From Flavobacterium sp. (GTDB taxonomy: Bacteria; Bacteroidota; Bacteroidia; Flavobacteriales; Flavobacteriaceae), in NCBI GenBank assembly GCA_016714905.1, contig JADKBW010000010.1, positions 31,739 to 95,738 on the forward strand: a stretch of DNA of 64,000 bases, written 5' to 3'. The notes beneath the pieces are model-generated. The model had not been told where the DNA came from, did not search any database, and saw only the letters and a list, made by a program, of their open reading frames with translations. Positions 39,275-49,446 of this stretch are shown one piece after another. A program made the position numbers and the translations under genes. The first letter of the stretch is position 1, and each line of letters begins with the position of its first letter.

Positions 39275-41218
39275 TTATTGAAAGAAGTTCCATACCAGAC
39301 CGAATCGCACGATGAAATCACGATAGGGGTAATTGGGCGCGGAATAGAATTCGTTTCGACTAGACATTGCGGAATTGAAATGTTCTGCTTTTAGGAAGAT
39401 TCGGGTTTGCCTGATTCGGGCGTTGATAAAGAAATCTAGATTAGCAAAATCACCGATCTCTTGTTGGTTTTGGACAAAAAAGTCGCTGAGTATCGGGTTA
39501 AACCCATTGGCATAGTGTTTTGTAAAGTAGTTGAAGGTCACGCCAGTTTGCAAATAAAGCGCTCTAGTGAAGAAATAGTCGGAAAAATAAAGTGTATTCC
39601 TGGCGACAATTTTTGGAACGTTTACGATATCATCCTCTTGCGATACTTGTTGATATAACAAGGTATTATCAAGTGCTAGTTTCCAAAACTTGATTTCTTT
39701 ATTAACTTTTAAAGACAAGTATTGAATTGAATTGTTGTATTGTTTTGGCGAGATCAATTGAATGCTATCGTTAGCACTGTCGTCACTGAAATAGAGGAAA
39801 TTATCGAAATTCGATATTTGCAAGGAAGCGGTTGCCCATTGTGTATTGGCGTTTGCTTGAATGGTGTTAATCTTCTCGTTTTTGAAGTTATTAAACCAAT
39901 TGTATGCTACAAAAGAGCTTTGATGTAAGTTATAGACGTTATCAGGGAGTTTGCTTGTGTTTTGGTACGTAAAATCGATTTCGTTTTTCGGATTGAAACG
40001 ATAGGCAAGTTTTCCTTCGATATTTATCAGGGACTGTTTTGTGATTGAATTGGTATAAGAGAGATGTCCTTTCCATTTGTTTTTTCTATATTCATATTCA
40101 GCACTAAAGTTATTGATCTTATCACTTAAAGCGCTGGGAATTGGCTGGTTTTCTAGGAAAATAATGGTTCCATAATAATAATTATATCTAAAGTCGTCGA
40201 GAGAAAAACGGAAGCTGCCCAATGCTTTGTTTTCATAAATAGCACCTACTTTATTGTACATTTTATTGTAGCGCAATTGATCTTTCACTTGAGAAGTGCT
40301 GTATGTATTTCCGAAGTGATTTATAGTTCTGTCTCCAATTGTTGAACTTATGGTCGGTTGTAAGTATTCGAAAAACTTACTTTCGTAATTAAATTGATGC
40401 GAGATATAGAGATTATTGGCCCCATTTGAGGGATTGACTCGAAAGGTGTGATTAATAAAGTAACGTTTTCCTTTCAAGACAGACTTCGCATCTTTTAGAT
40501 ACACTTCGAGTCGCGGTCTTTGTTTAAAGTCAGCATTTTTTCCTTCAAAATCCTCTAGTGTTGTGATTCCACCATTTTCACCATTTAGAAAATCTTGTCC
40601 TGTGAAATGACCGTTGATTACATATCTTCTAGTTTTCGTATGATAGCTTGTTGTAAATCTAAAATTCCCATTACTAGACAATTGATTTATATACTTCCCT
40701 AAGGAGCGGACTCCTTTGTACGATAGAGAAAAGTTAAATTGTTCAGAGGTGTTTAGTGTAAGAAAAGCATCTAGAGACTGACCTTGCTCCATAACAGTTT
40801 TAAAATACAAATCAGTTAGTGGTGTTGCCACGTTGTAGTACTTCATCTGATCGGCTTCCTCATAATTGAAGTGTTTGCCTTTGTAGCCCATTTCAGGGAA
40901 AGGATTAAATTTGTTTAAGCCAAAATCCAATGTGGTGTAGGTATGTCCTTCGTTTAGGAATGGCAATAACCCAAAAATATCTTTACGAAGATAATTGTAC
41001 TCATACTCTTTCTTTATAGTTAAAGAAGTATCCACGTAAGTAGTGTCTTTAGCTAATGTGAAAATCTTGTAGGAAGTAATGGGAGCCTTTTTGGCTTTTT
41101 CTTTTGCTTTTTGTTCAATTGATTTTAAAAGGCTTTTTCGAGGCTTTTCCTTTCCAGGCTCTTGCGAATAACCCGTCAAGGCAAAAAGAACAAATAACAT
41201 ACAAAGAATACTTCTCAT
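39275..41218 (-). CDS. Putative porin of Bacteroidota (Porin_10-like)
   Basis: 647 residues from ATG 41218. Signal peptide MRSILCMLFVLFALTGYSQ, then a Lys-rich stretch, then YNYLRKDIFGLLPFLNEGHTY, TLDFGLNKFNPFPEMGYKGK and a long series of alternating amphipathic strands to the aromatic C-terminus (FGLVWNFFQ), as expected for an outer-membrane barrel. The conserved block (MKYYNVATPLTDLYFKTVMEQGQ) is typical of this flavobacterial family. Substrate unknown. Confidence 0.85.
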   Translation of the reverse strand: MRSILCMLFVLFALTGYSQEPGKEKPRKSLLKSIEQKAKEKAKKAPITSYKIFTLAKDTTYVDTSLTIKKEYEYNYLRKDIFGLLPFLNEGHTYTTLDFGLNKFNPFPEMGYKGKHFNYEEADQMKYYNVATPLTDLYFKTVMEQGQSLDAFLTLNTSEQFNFSLSYKGVRSLGKYINQLSSNGNFRFTTSYHTKTRRYVINGHFTGQDFLNGENGGITTLEDFEGKNADFKQRPRLEVYLKDAKSVLKGKRYFINHTFRVNPSNGANNLYISHQFNYESKFFEYLQPTISSTIGDRTINHFGNTYSTSQVKDQLRYNKMYNKVGAIYENKALGSFRFSLDDFRYNYYYGTIIFLENQPIPSALSDKINNFSAEYEYRKNKWKGHLSYTNSITKQSLINIEGKLAYRFNPKNEIDFTYQNTSKLPDNVYNLHQSSFVAYNWFNNFKNEKINTIQANANTQWATASLQISNFDNFLYFSDDSANDSIQLISPKQYNNSIQYLSLKVNKEIKFWKLALDNTLLYQQVSQEDDIVNVPKIVARNTLYFSDYFFTRALYLQTGVTFNYFTKHYANGFNPILSDFFVQNQQEIGDFANLDFFINARIRQTRIFLKAEHFNSAMSSRNEFYSAPNYPYRDFIVRFGLVWNFFQ

Positions 41219-41305
41219 AGTTTGACAATAATGAGGCAAAAATAACTATTTGTCGGGAATTAGAATTGAATTCCTGAGAACTTATCAAGAAGAAAATCTA
41301 CAAAT

Positions 41306-41336
41306 AAAAAAAGCCATCCTAAATTGGATGGCTTTT
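41306..41336 (-). terminator. Terminator of the Asp-box T9SS gene
   Basis: Stem aaaagccatcc/ggatggctttt with A- and T-rich flanks, about 25 bases after the stop at 41360. Confidence 0.8.
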
Positions 41337-41359
41337 CTATTTTATAAAAGGAACAATTC

Positions 41360-42730
41360 TTATTGTTTTACAACTTTAATAGTTGAAGAGTTACCTTGTG
41401 TATTTGTAACATTCACCATGTAAAGACCAGAATTCAACGAAGAAACATTCACTTCAACTGAACTAGAATCAGTAGCGCTTTGTGAAGCTACTTGTTTTCC
41501 AAGAATATCGTAAACAGTAACGTTCGCAATGTCTTTTCCGTTCACTGTAAGAACTCCAGAAGTTTGGTTTAGCGCAACTGAGAAATTACTATCTTTTGTA
41601 AACGTAGATGTAGCAAGAGGAATACAAGCATCATTTATCCATTTCCAGATTCCACCTTCCACAGAAGAAGCGGTAAATCCACTAGCTAAACCATGAGTTC
41701 CATCATAAAAAACTAAACAACCACCACCATCAACATCTAACAAATCTAAATCATTGATGTCAATCCAAGTTGCTCCACCATCTTGACTGATTGAAGAACC
41801 TCTACCAATACCATCAATATCTTCACCTGTTGTAACATATGTATTAACACATCCAGGAACATAAGCTATATCAAAATTTCTGTAGTAACCAGTTGGAGTA
41901 ACATCTTCAGTCCAAGTCGCTGCACCGTCAGTTGTTCTATAAAAACCGTGTGTATTGTTGATCAAGATACCGTTGTTAGCATCTACCATTGAATAAGAAG
42001 CACTTTCTGTAGCAGAACCAAAGTCACCTACTGGAGATTGACCAACTGTCCAAGTTGCACCAAAATCCGTTGATTTGTAAATTCTTCCTTTATTTGTACC
42101 AAACCAAATAATATCACCATTTGTTTCGTAATTGTGGGTATAAGCATACTCACCATCTAGAGGTGCTGGGATATTTGCACTAGGAACTCTAGTCCAGTTA
42201 TCTCCACCATCAGTTGTAGTGTAAATTTCATAGTAACCTGTTGAACCTGTTGGCGCTGGATCTCCTACTGTTAAACCTTTGTTAGCATCCCAAAAATGCA
42301 CCCAGTCAGTAAATGAATCTGAACCAGAGTTAAAAGAAGCAGAAGCTTGCTTTTGCCAAGTTGCACCAGAATCCACTGTTCTGTAGATACCACCGAAAAC
42401 TCCCGCTGCATTAGGGAAAACAGCAATATAAGCAGTTGTAGCTGAAACAGCCATAATATCTCCAATAGCCAAATCAGCAGTTCCTAAATCAATGTTTCCT
42501 GAAGTCCAAGTTTCTCCACCGTCAGTAGAGCGACCCCATACTTGGTAAAAGTCTCCACTTCCGTCTCCCGCAGCACCATAAGTCCAAACAACATCTGGCC
42601 CAGCATAAGAAATCTGTGGCGTACTAGTAGACGTTGTAAGAAAAGTTGTTGCTTTTTCTTCCCAATAGATTTGTTGCGCTTTCGAAACAAAACCACACAA
42701 CACTAAAGATAATAGTAATAGTTTTTTCAT
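41360..42730 (-). CDS. T9SS-sorted Asp-box (BNR) repeat protein
   Basis: 456 residues from ATG 42730. Signal peptide (MKKLLLLSLVLCGFVSKAQ). Six Asp-box motifs (STDGGETWTSG, TVDSGATWQ, TTDGGDNWT, STDFGATWT, TTDGAATWT, SQDGGATW) show a beta-propeller of the sialidase/Ycf48-like type, and a sorting tail (VYDILGKQVAS, LNSGLYMVNVTN, STIKVVKQ) predicts T9SS export. No sialidase catalytic residues are evident, so a binding rather than hydrolytic role is more likely. It has its own promoter (42764-42792) downstream of the Sus operon terminator. Confidence 0.88.
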   Translation of the reverse strand: MKKLLLLSLVLCGFVSKAQQIYWEEKATTFLTTSTSTPQISYAGPDVVWTYGAAGDGSGDFYQVWGRSTDGGETWTSGNIDLGTADLAIGDIMAVSATTAYIAVFPNAAGVFGGIYRTVDSGATWQKQASASFNSGSDSFTDWVHFWDANKGLTVGDPAPTGSTGYYEIYTTTDGGDNWTRVPSANIPAPLDGEYAYTHNYETNGDIIWFGTNKGRIYKSTDFGATWTVGQSPVGDFGSATESASYSMVDANNGILINNTHGFYRTTDGAATWTEDVTPTGYYRNFDIAYVPGCVNTYVTTGEDIDGIGRGSSISQDGGATWIDINDLDLLDVDGGGCLVFYDGTHGLASGFTASSVEGGIWKWINDACIPLATSTFTKDSNFSVALNQTSGVLTVNGKDIANVTVYDILGKQVASQSATDSSSVEVNVSSLNSGLYMVNVTNTQGNSSTIKVVKQ

Positions 42731-42763
42731 AATAAATAATTTAAAGTTAAAGTTAAAGAGATA

Positions 42764-42792
42764 CAAATGTAAATATAAAATTCCAAAACAAA
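42764..42792 (-). promoter_or_regulatory. Promoter of the Asp-box T9SS gene
   Basis: On the minus strand TTTG (42792-42789), 17 bases, TACATTTG (42771-42764). The -33 lies within the T-run of the preceding terminator. The spacing is slightly short. Confidence 0.6.
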
Positions 42793-42840
42793 AAAAATTA
42801 ACATAGTAGATTGCAATTTATACAACCCACTATGTTAATT
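42789..42840 (-). terminator. Terminator of the susCD operon
   Basis: 12-bp perfect arms aattaacatagt (42796-42807) and actatgttaatt (42829-42840); on the minus strand an eight-T run follows. It lies 13 bases after the last lipoprotein gene. Confidence 0.8.
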
Positions 42841-42852
42841 GATATAAAAGTA

Positions 42853-43716
42853 TTATAGCTGCTCAGTTGTAAAAACTGCATCGTCGCCTGAGCCAACTTT
42901 TGTAATCTTTAGGACATCTTTTTTATCAAGGCTACCTTGTGTTAGGTTCTCAAAAATACCATTATAAACGGTAACATCACCATTTGGAAATACTAAGATA
43001 ATTCTATACTTCTTATTTTCGGGAGAAACAAGCTGCTGATCAGCGGCCAATTTAAAAATATACTCCCCTTCTTTAGAAGACAAACTACCATTTCCATTAC
43101 TTGTAGTAGAAACAGTTTTGATCACGTGCTCTATCGCACTACCAGTAAAATTATTTCCTTCAACATCAGCAGCGACGCCTGGCTTCTTTATCCAGCACTT
43201 AAATTTATTTGTAGGCCCTGGAGTATCCCATACAAGTCTAATCTTAAGACGATCAGATTCTGCATCCGGAATTGCATTATTACCTGTATTAATTGCAATT
43301 TTATTGGAAGTCATCAAGTAGTGAATTCCTGGTTCCACTGTTTGCAATTCAATCGCAGTCATTGAGAGTTCGAAAGTAGTGTCATATACCAATCCACCGA
43401 CTGCTGCAATTTTGTCCGTTACAGAAGTTTCCCCTGGCATGATATCGTAGTAACCACGCACCCTTCCTCCATCACTTCTAAGAGTGGTAACCTCTACTGT
43501 AACCGTATCGTTAAAGACCTTCCCTGCAGGCAAGCTCGCCGTAAATTCTACATCTTGATCCGTCAAAGCGTTTACAACTGGTGTAGTAATTGTACCTGTA
43601 AGTGTAACTATTTCTTGATTTCCAACAGGTGAGCCACTAAATTTATCCTCTGTAGAACAGCTTACAACTACAAGAGCTATAAGACCCAAAAGAAATATGT
43701 ATGTATGTTTTTTCAT
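42853..43716 (-). CDS. Surface lipoprotein of the susCD operon, function unknown
   Basis: 287 residues. Lipoprotein signal peptide with lipobox VVSC (Cys20) followed by STEDK, an acidic stretch like those that direct lipoproteins to the cell surface in Flavobacteria. The remainder is beta-rich (TLTGTITTPVVNALTDQDVEF; IKKPGVAADVEGNNF; YRIILVFPNGDVTVYNG). No enzyme motif is seen. As the last gene of the SusC-SusD operon it is probably an extra ligand-binding surface lipoprotein. Confidence 0.75.
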   Translation of the reverse strand: MKKHTYIFLLGLIALVVVSCSTEDKFSGSPVGNQEIVTLTGTITTPVVNALTDQDVEFTASLPAGKVFNDTVTVEVTTLRSDGGRVRGYYDIMPGETSVTDKIAAVGGLVYDTTFELSMTAIELQTVEPGIHYLMTSNKIAINTGNNAIPDAESDRLKIRLVWDTPGPTNKFKCWIKKPGVAADVEGNNFTGSAIEHVIKTVSTTSNGNGSLSSKEGEYIFKLAADQQLVSPENKKYRIILVFPNGDVTVYNGIFENLTQGSLDKKDVLKITKVGSGDDAVFTTEQL

Positions 43717-43753
43717 TATATCATTTATTAAAGATTAACATTAATTATCAAAT

Positions 43754-44293
43754 TTAATAGGTTTCATAATTATTTACAGTTTGCTTTAAGTCCGCCTCAA
43801 CTGCACAATTAAACCTATATGCTTGCTTATAGCCCGCTTCAGAACGAACCGTTGTAGACAAATCGCGGTAGGCAGCTCTCACTCCTTGACTATTGTAGGA
43901 ATAGCCAATAAACCTTAATTTATCACCTTGTTGAATTGTAACGTTTGTACCGACAGCTAAATAAGCGTCCTCCACTTTTTGAGCAGTTATAGCCAAATCT
44001 TGAGGAAAACTAGTTAGCGGATCTCCCAACGGAATATATTCAGAAGAAAATCCCGTTCTTACCAGTCTAACTAATAATTCATACCTAACCACGTCATTAG
44101 ATGGATTGGTAAGCATACCACCAAACGAAGACGTCTCTAAATTATTCGCATCAATTCGGTCTCTCGTAATATCTAATCTCATAAACTGACCTTGTACCAA
44201 AAGTGGCAGAGGATCTAAACTTTCATCTTTCTCACATGCAGAAAAAGAAAAAACAAGCAACAAGATTACCGGTAAAAAAAATATTTTTTTCAT
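43754..44293 (-). CDS. Surface lipoprotein of the susCD operon, function unknown
   Basis: 179 residues. Lipobox FSAC (Cys20) followed by EKDES, a likely surface-export signal. The body includes GQFMRLDITRDRIDANNL and KLRFIGYSYNSQGVRAAYRD; no known domain is recognised. It starts 15 bases after susD and is surely co-transcribed. It might help SusD bind the nutrient at the cell surface. Confidence 0.75.
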   Translation of the reverse strand: MKKIFFLPVILLLVFSFSACEKDESLDPLPLLVQGQFMRLDITRDRIDANNLETSSFGGMLTNPSNDVVRYELLVRLVRTGFSSEYIPLGDPLTSFPQDLAITAQKVEDAYLAVGTNVTIQQGDKLRFIGYSYNSQGVRAAYRDLSTTVRSEAGYKQAYRFNCAVEADLKQTVNNYETY

Positions 44294-44308
44294 ATCTATT
44301 TAATATTA

Positions 44309-46060
44309 TTAATGTAATGTTAAACCTGCTTTATCCCAAAACACCTTCTTTGTTCTCACATTTGCTGGTGCATTAGGGTTATTTACGACGCTGTTTCCTG
44401 GATATAAAGCCGTACTAAAGAAATCACCTGAAGCAGGCTCTCGAGTCGGTTGAAAATTACTTGGATAACCAGTTCTTCTATAGGCATTATATGGTTCCAT
44501 ACCATTACCCCATGCAGCCAAGAAATACTCCTTTATGATCAGCTCTAACTTATTTGTTCCTCCAGCATTAAATTTTGCCTTAATAAAATCAACATAAAGT
44601 GTTTCTTGTTGTGCCAAAATAGCAGGAATTGGCCTAACAGCAGATTTGTAATTGTAGTCAGGAACTATATTAATTGTTTTTTGAACCGACGCTCGTATAC
44701 CAGCCTCCAACTCACCAATAGCTGTTCTGCCTGGTAATGATGTGCCTGTTTCAATTACTTCAGCCAACATAAAATGAACATAAGAAGATAGTATCATCGG
44801 CATTATTCCAGCACCTAAAGCACCTAGATCTCCACCGCTTTGAACACTTCCATCAACACCGTAGTTACCACCAATCGGATACAAACCTCCAACGGTTCTT
44901 AGATTACCATCTGGCGGAATTCCAGAATTATCGCCATGATCTCTACCCCAAAACCCATTGTCTTCCATTGCAGCTTGTCCAGTCCAATTTGAGACAATGA
45001 AAGTAGCTAAATTGAATTGATCGTTTCTGTAAAAAGACTTATATTCATCGTTGTCATAATGCGGTGGTCTTGAAGGAGTAGGAAGCTCGAAATCACCAGC
45101 ATAAGCTCCAGGATTTTGTTTTTGTCTATAAAAATAGAAAGGTGTTCTTGGATCCGTAAGTGTACCTGTTGACACTATCTCAGTTGCGAAATTCTTCTCA
45201 GTTGTCATTGCCCACATCATATAATTCGCAATATATGCACCTCCGCCTATTTCATATTGATCATTATACATAGGATGTCTTGTATTAGGATTAAACCTAG
45301 AATTACCATACCTAAAAGCAAAATCTTCTGAAGCTTCATCAATAAAGTTATCGGCCGCTACAATTTCTGTAATTTTTGCTGCTACATCAACTCCAAGTTC
45401 AGCGGCTGCATCTGGCAAACGCGAATTACAGTACATTTTTAATTTCAAAGTATTCGCTAATGTAATCCACTGCGTTGGACCTGAATAATACAAATCTTGA
45501 ACTTTACTTCCAGGTGCATTTGACTGTTGCAAAACCAAAATTGCTGCATCTAGTTCTGCTAACAAGCCTCTATATATATCAGCACTATTATCAAACTTAG
45601 GATTCAAGTTAGCACTACCTTGTAATGCCTCAGAATATGGAATATTGCCATACATATCTACCATAGTCATCAATACATAAACACGAATTACCTTTGATGC
45701 CCCTAGAGCATAATACTCTCTATTGGCAATTGCCTTCGGCTCCATAATTTTCACCGCGTTTAGAATATTGTATCCAAGATTCCAATTGTTATTGAAATTT
45801 ACAGGCGCAAAGGCGTTATTGTAGGTATTACCACCTGTCATCGCCATTTGTCTAGTAACACGCTGTGTAAAGCTATTAGCAGAGTCAACAAAATCAGCTA
45901 ACTGAAGTTGTACGTAGTTGAATGTATAAACCGGATCTAATAAATCCTCAGAAAGCTGAGACGGATTTTCAGTTTGGTCTAAATCTATCGTTTCACAATT
46001 TGCGAAAGTCAAAACGATTGCCAGCAAAGACCATTTAAATAAATTATTATATTTTTTCAT
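44309..46060 (-). CDS. SusD/RagB-family nutrient-binding lipoprotein
   Basis: 583 residues. Lipobox FANC (Cys22). The pattern LGYNILNAVKIMEP, YGNIPYSEALQG, IYRGLLAELDAAI and the mid-protein LANTLKLKMYCNSRL fits the SusD-like group (resembling SusD-like_2), built of TPR-like helices. It forms the lid of the SusC transporter on the cell surface. It starts 3 bases after the susC stop, typical of tightly coupled pairs. The nutrient is unknown. Confidence 0.93.
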   Translation of the reverse strand: MKKYNNLFKWSLLAIVLTFANCETIDLDQTENPSQLSEDLLDPVYTFNYVQLQLADFVDSANSFTQRVTRQMAMTGGNTYNNAFAPVNFNNNWNLGYNILNAVKIMEPKAIANREYYALGASKVIRVYVLMTMVDMYGNIPYSEALQGSANLNPKFDNSADIYRGLLAELDAAILVLQQSNAPGSKVQDLYYSGPTQWITLANTLKLKMYCNSRLPDAAAELGVDVAAKITEIVAADNFIDEASEDFAFRYGNSRFNPNTRHPMYNDQYEIGGGAYIANYMMWAMTTEKNFATEIVSTGTLTDPRTPFYFYRQKQNPGAYAGDFELPTPSRPPHYDNDEYKSFYRNDQFNLATFIVSNWTGQAAMEDNGFWGRDHGDNSGIPPDGNLRTVGGLYPIGGNYGVDGSVQSGGDLGALGAGIMPMILSSYVHFMLAEVIETGTSLPGRTAIGELEAGIRASVQKTINIVPDYNYKSAVRPIPAILAQQETLYVDFIKAKFNAGGTNKLELIIKEYFLAAWGNGMEPYNAYRRTGYPSNFQPTREPASGDFFSTALYPGNSVVNNPNAPANVRTKKVFWDKAGLTLH

Positions 46061-46063
46061 TTT

Positions 46064-49000
46064 TTAGAATGTTAAGTTAAAGTTGAAACCATAACGTTTT
46101 GCTGTTGGACCTGTTAAATAGTCAAAACCTTGACCATTTCCTACTCCAAGACTCATTACCTCTGGATCAAAATTCAAGTGTTTAGGGAAATTAAATGCTT
46201 CAAACCACAAATTTTGACCTACAACTGAAATTGAAATTTTACCAAAAGGTGTTTTCTCTAACAATTTTTTAGGCAAAGAATAAGATAAAGAAACTTCTCT
46301 AAGTCTTAAATTGGTTGCATCATAAATAGCTTGTTCATTGATAAAAAATCCTGAATTATTAAATCCGTATTGCGTCCAACCAATTTGTGTTGTATTGATA
46401 TTTCCAGTAGTTGTAACACCTGGCAATACCACAGTTCCCGAACGATCTACATTTGTATCCTCTGTCAAACCTCTAGAGAGCAGGGACGCAGCAGTAGTCG
46501 AGTAAATATCTCCCCCTTTTTGATACTCCAATTGGAAACCAAGCGTCACGTTCTTATATGAGATTTCGTTAATCACAGTTGATCTCCAATCTGCATTTGG
46601 ATCCCCAATTTCAGTTAGATTCGTATTCTCTAGGTAATTTCCATCTGCTCCAACTACATAATTACCATTTCCATCTCTAAGAATTGAACTACCAAGAATT
46701 ACCCCATATGGTCTTCCTGGCACAGCAAAATTACCCAAGTTTGTAAAACCGGCAATTCCTAACGCAGTAACAGACCCTAAACCTAATGACTCTACAATAT
46801 TTCTGTTTTTAGTAAATTGACCTGAAATATCCCATGTAAACCCATCAGTCTTAGTACGAATCACTGATAAATTTACACCTAACTCAATTCCTTTGTTACT
46901 AACCTCTGCAATGTTATCTGCAGTTACATCATACCCTGTTGCAGGATCTAAATCACGATCAATAATCAAATCAGTAGAGATCTTACTATATAAAGACAAA
47001 TCAATTCCCAATCTGTTATGAAAAAACTTTCCTTCTAAACCAAATTCCAACTCTTTCACTAACTCTGGCTTTAAATTTGGATTACCTAATTCATTACTTT
47101 GCGAAATAGTATTAATAACTGTTCCGTCATTTTGCAAAAATACTTTCGTTCTAGAATTCAATCCAATTTTTGTTTTGTAAGGATCAGGAAAACCAGCAGA
47201 TGAACCATAACCTAAACGAAGTTTTAAGAAGTTGACATAATTGTTGCCTTTTAAACTAGCGAAAGCATCTGTTGGAACAAATGACAATGATGCTGAAGGA
47301 TAAAATAAAGATCTAGTGTCTTTTTGCAATGAAGAATACGTATCATTTCTACCTTGTAAATTCAAGTACAAATATTTTTTAAATCCTAAGGTTGTACTTG
47401 CATAGGCTCCAATGATATTGAAGTTTTGTCTTTCAGAGTACCCATCATGATTTTCGAAATTTTGATGTTCAATGAATCCGTAAACAAACTGTACGGTACT
47501 CGCTAAATAGTTGTACTTGTAAGATTCTTGACGTGGGTTAACTCCAAGAGTCCCTTCAATATTCCAGTTCTCATTCTTATCAATTTTAGTATCAAAATTA
47601 TAACTAAACGTATGATCATATATCGAATTCTCATTTACCGTAGTTCTCAAGAAACCTTCATCATCGAATGGCTGACCATTACCTCTATTAATATAATATT
47701 TCTTTGTTTGCGTGTAGTTATCCACAGAAAGTCTGTAAGAAACATTTGACCATGAATTTATCTCAAAACTAGTAGTAAAATTACCAAAGAAACGTCTTAC
47801 AGACTCATCATCGCTCGAATTCTTAAGTGTCCAACGCGGGTTAGGAATATCAGTTCTATAATTTACAGAAGACTTATCCAACGGATTTTCGTAAGGCATA
47901 CCAAACAAATCCAAATTTCGCGGTGTATATAAGATGTTCGAAAAAACTGACGGCGCTAATGCATTTGATCCAAATCCTGCCGCTGTTGGCGGAGCACTTT
48001 TATCGGTCGTCACATAGTTCATAATAGAACTGAATGTAAATCCATTAGACAATTTAGTAGTACCACCTGTACTTAAATTCAAACGTTGGTAGGTATTATT
48101 TTCAATAAAACCTTCATCGCGTGTATGTCCAACGCTCATATTATACGAAGTATTATCTGAACGACCACCGATACTCAAGGAAGTAGTACTCACAGCCCCT
48201 GTTCTGAAGAACGGCTTAACATTGTTTTGTGCTGCATAAGGCACTCGCTTAGGAGTCACTCCATCAGCCTCTAAAAATTGAGGAAAAACTCCAGCTCCGT
48301 AATAAGCCAAAGGATGATTTACCGTTCCATCATCATTAATACCTTGCGTACCTGCCGTTCCAAAAGCGGGTCCCCAGTTTGAGAATGCTTGGGTAAAAGT
48401 TTGATTAAAACCATTACCGTAAGAATCTTGATAATCTGGCAAGGAAGCAATCTCTGTCATATATAATGATTGAGAGAAAGATACTTCCATTTTTTTGTTT
48501 ATATCTTTGGTGTTTCCTGACTTAGTAGTCACTAAGATTACTCCATTTCTACCAGCAGAACCATATAAGGTAGTTGCACTTAACCCTTTTAAGATATTTA
48601 CGCTCTCAATAGTATTCGGATCTAAATCCAAGAAACGACTCGAAGCATTGGTAGATCCTTCCAAAAAGTTTCCGTCAGAATTAGTATCTGCATTAAAAGG
48701 AATTCCGTCTACAACAAACAAAGGTTGGTTACTTCCTGTAATTGAAGAATAACCACGAATAATAATATTCGTTCCTGAACCAGACAATCCGCTTGTTTGC
48801 TGTATATTAACTCCAGGTGCTTTTCCAGTAAGTGCTCTAGCGATATCGGTCGACGGTTTAGACGCAAACTCCTCAGCCTTAATCGTTGTTACAGCATATC
48901 CCAAAGCTTTCTTCTCTTTTTTGATACCTTGACTGGTTACAACCACTTCACTTAACTCTTCACCTCCCGATTTCATTACCATGTTTACTGTATTGGAAGC

Positions 49001-49255
49001 CCCAACTGTCGCAGTAGCATCTTTCATACCTATAAAAGAGAAAATCAAGACATCGCCAGACTTCACTTTAATAGCATATTTTCCATCAACATCGGTTTGC
49101 GTTCCTTTTTTGGTGCTCTTAATAATTACATTGGCACCAGGTAGTGGCCCTGACTCGTCAGAAACAACACCGGTAACAGTTTTCTCCTGTGCAAAAGCAA
49201 ACTGCATTGATAACGCTAAGCATAGCGTAAAAATCCATTTGAACTTTGATCTCAT
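46064..49255 (-). CDS. SusC/RagA-family TonB-linked outer-membrane transporter
   Basis: 1063 residues. Signal peptide to AFAQ; a carboxypeptidase-regulatory-like domain (TVTGVVSDESGPLPGANVII); a plug domain with EVVVTSQGIKKEKKALGYAV, APGVNIQQTSGLSGSGTN and PLFVVDGIPF; then a large beta-barrel ending in YGFNFNLTF. It takes up a ligand across the outer membrane using TonB energy, together with the SusD-like partner immediately downstream. No glycoside hydrolase or anti-sigma gene is next to it, so the substrate cannot be guessed. Confidence 0.96.
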   Translation of the reverse strand: MRSKFKWIFTLCLALSMQFAFAQEKTVTGVVSDESGPLPGANVIIKSTKKGTQTDVDGKYAIKVKSGDVLIFSFIGMKDATATVGASNTVNMVMKSGGEELSEVVVTSQGIKKEKKALGYAVTTIKAEEFASKPSTDIARALTGKAPGVNIQQTSGLSGSGTNIIIRGYSSITGSNQPLFVVDGIPFNADTNSDGNFLEGSTNASSRFLDLDPNTIESVNILKGLSATTLYGSAGRNGVILVTTKSGNTKDINKKMEVSFSQSLYMTEIASLPDYQDSYGNGFNQTFTQAFSNWGPAFGTAGTQGINDDGTVNHPLAYYGAGVFPQFLEADGVTPKRVPYAAQNNVKPFFRTGAVSTTSLSIGGRSDNTSYNMSVGHTRDEGFIENNTYQRLNLSTGGTTKLSNGFTFSSIMNYVTTDKSAPPTAAGFGSNALAPSVFSNILYTPRNLDLFGMPYENPLDKSSVNYRTDIPNPRWTLKNSSDDESVRRFFGNFTTSFEINSWSNVSYRLSVDNYTQTKKYYINRGNGQPFDDEGFLRTTVNENSIYDHTFSYNFDTKIDKNENWNIEGTLGVNPRQESYKYNYLASTVQFVYGFIEHQNFENHDGYSERQNFNIIGAYASTTLGFKKYLYLNLQGRNDTYSSLQKDTRSLFYPSASLSFVPTDAFASLKGNNYVNFLKLRLGYGSSAGFPDPYKTKIGLNSRTKVFLQNDGTVINTISQSNELGNPNLKPELVKELEFGLEGKFFHNRLGIDLSLYSKISTDLIIDRDLDPATGYDVTADNIAEVSNKGIELGVNLSVIRTKTDGFTWDISGQFTKNRNIVESLGLGSVTALGIAGFTNLGNFAVPGRPYGVILGSSILRDGNGNYVVGADGNYLENTNLTEIGDPNADWRSTVINEISYKNVTLGFQLEYQKGGDIYSTTAASLLSRGLTEDTNVDRSGTVVLPGVTTTGNINTTQIGWTQYGFNNSGFFINEQAIYDATNLRLREVSLSYSLPKKLLEKTPFGKISISVVGQNLWFEAFNFPKHLNFDPEVMSLGVGNGQGFDYLTGPTAKRYGFNFNLTF

Positions 49256-49311
49256 ATAAATTTTGTTTGAGTTAGATATCTTGCAAACTTCTTAATAATT
49301 TCTTAATTAAA

Positions 49312-49319
49312 CAAATATA
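49312..49319 (-). promoter_or_regulatory. Putative -7 element of the susCD operon
   Basis: TATATTTG on the minus strand fits TAnnTTTG, about 57 bases before the susC ATG; no good -33 TTTG is found at the right distance. Confidence 0.35.
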
Positions 49320-49446
49320 TATTCTTAATAAAATTTGTAGTATCATGTTAAAATTATTTAATTTAAATGCTTTTTTCAAGAAATATCTCGAAGTCAGACT
49401 ATTTATTCTCTTAATTTAGCGTTTTTCCTTCGTAAAAACAAAAGCA

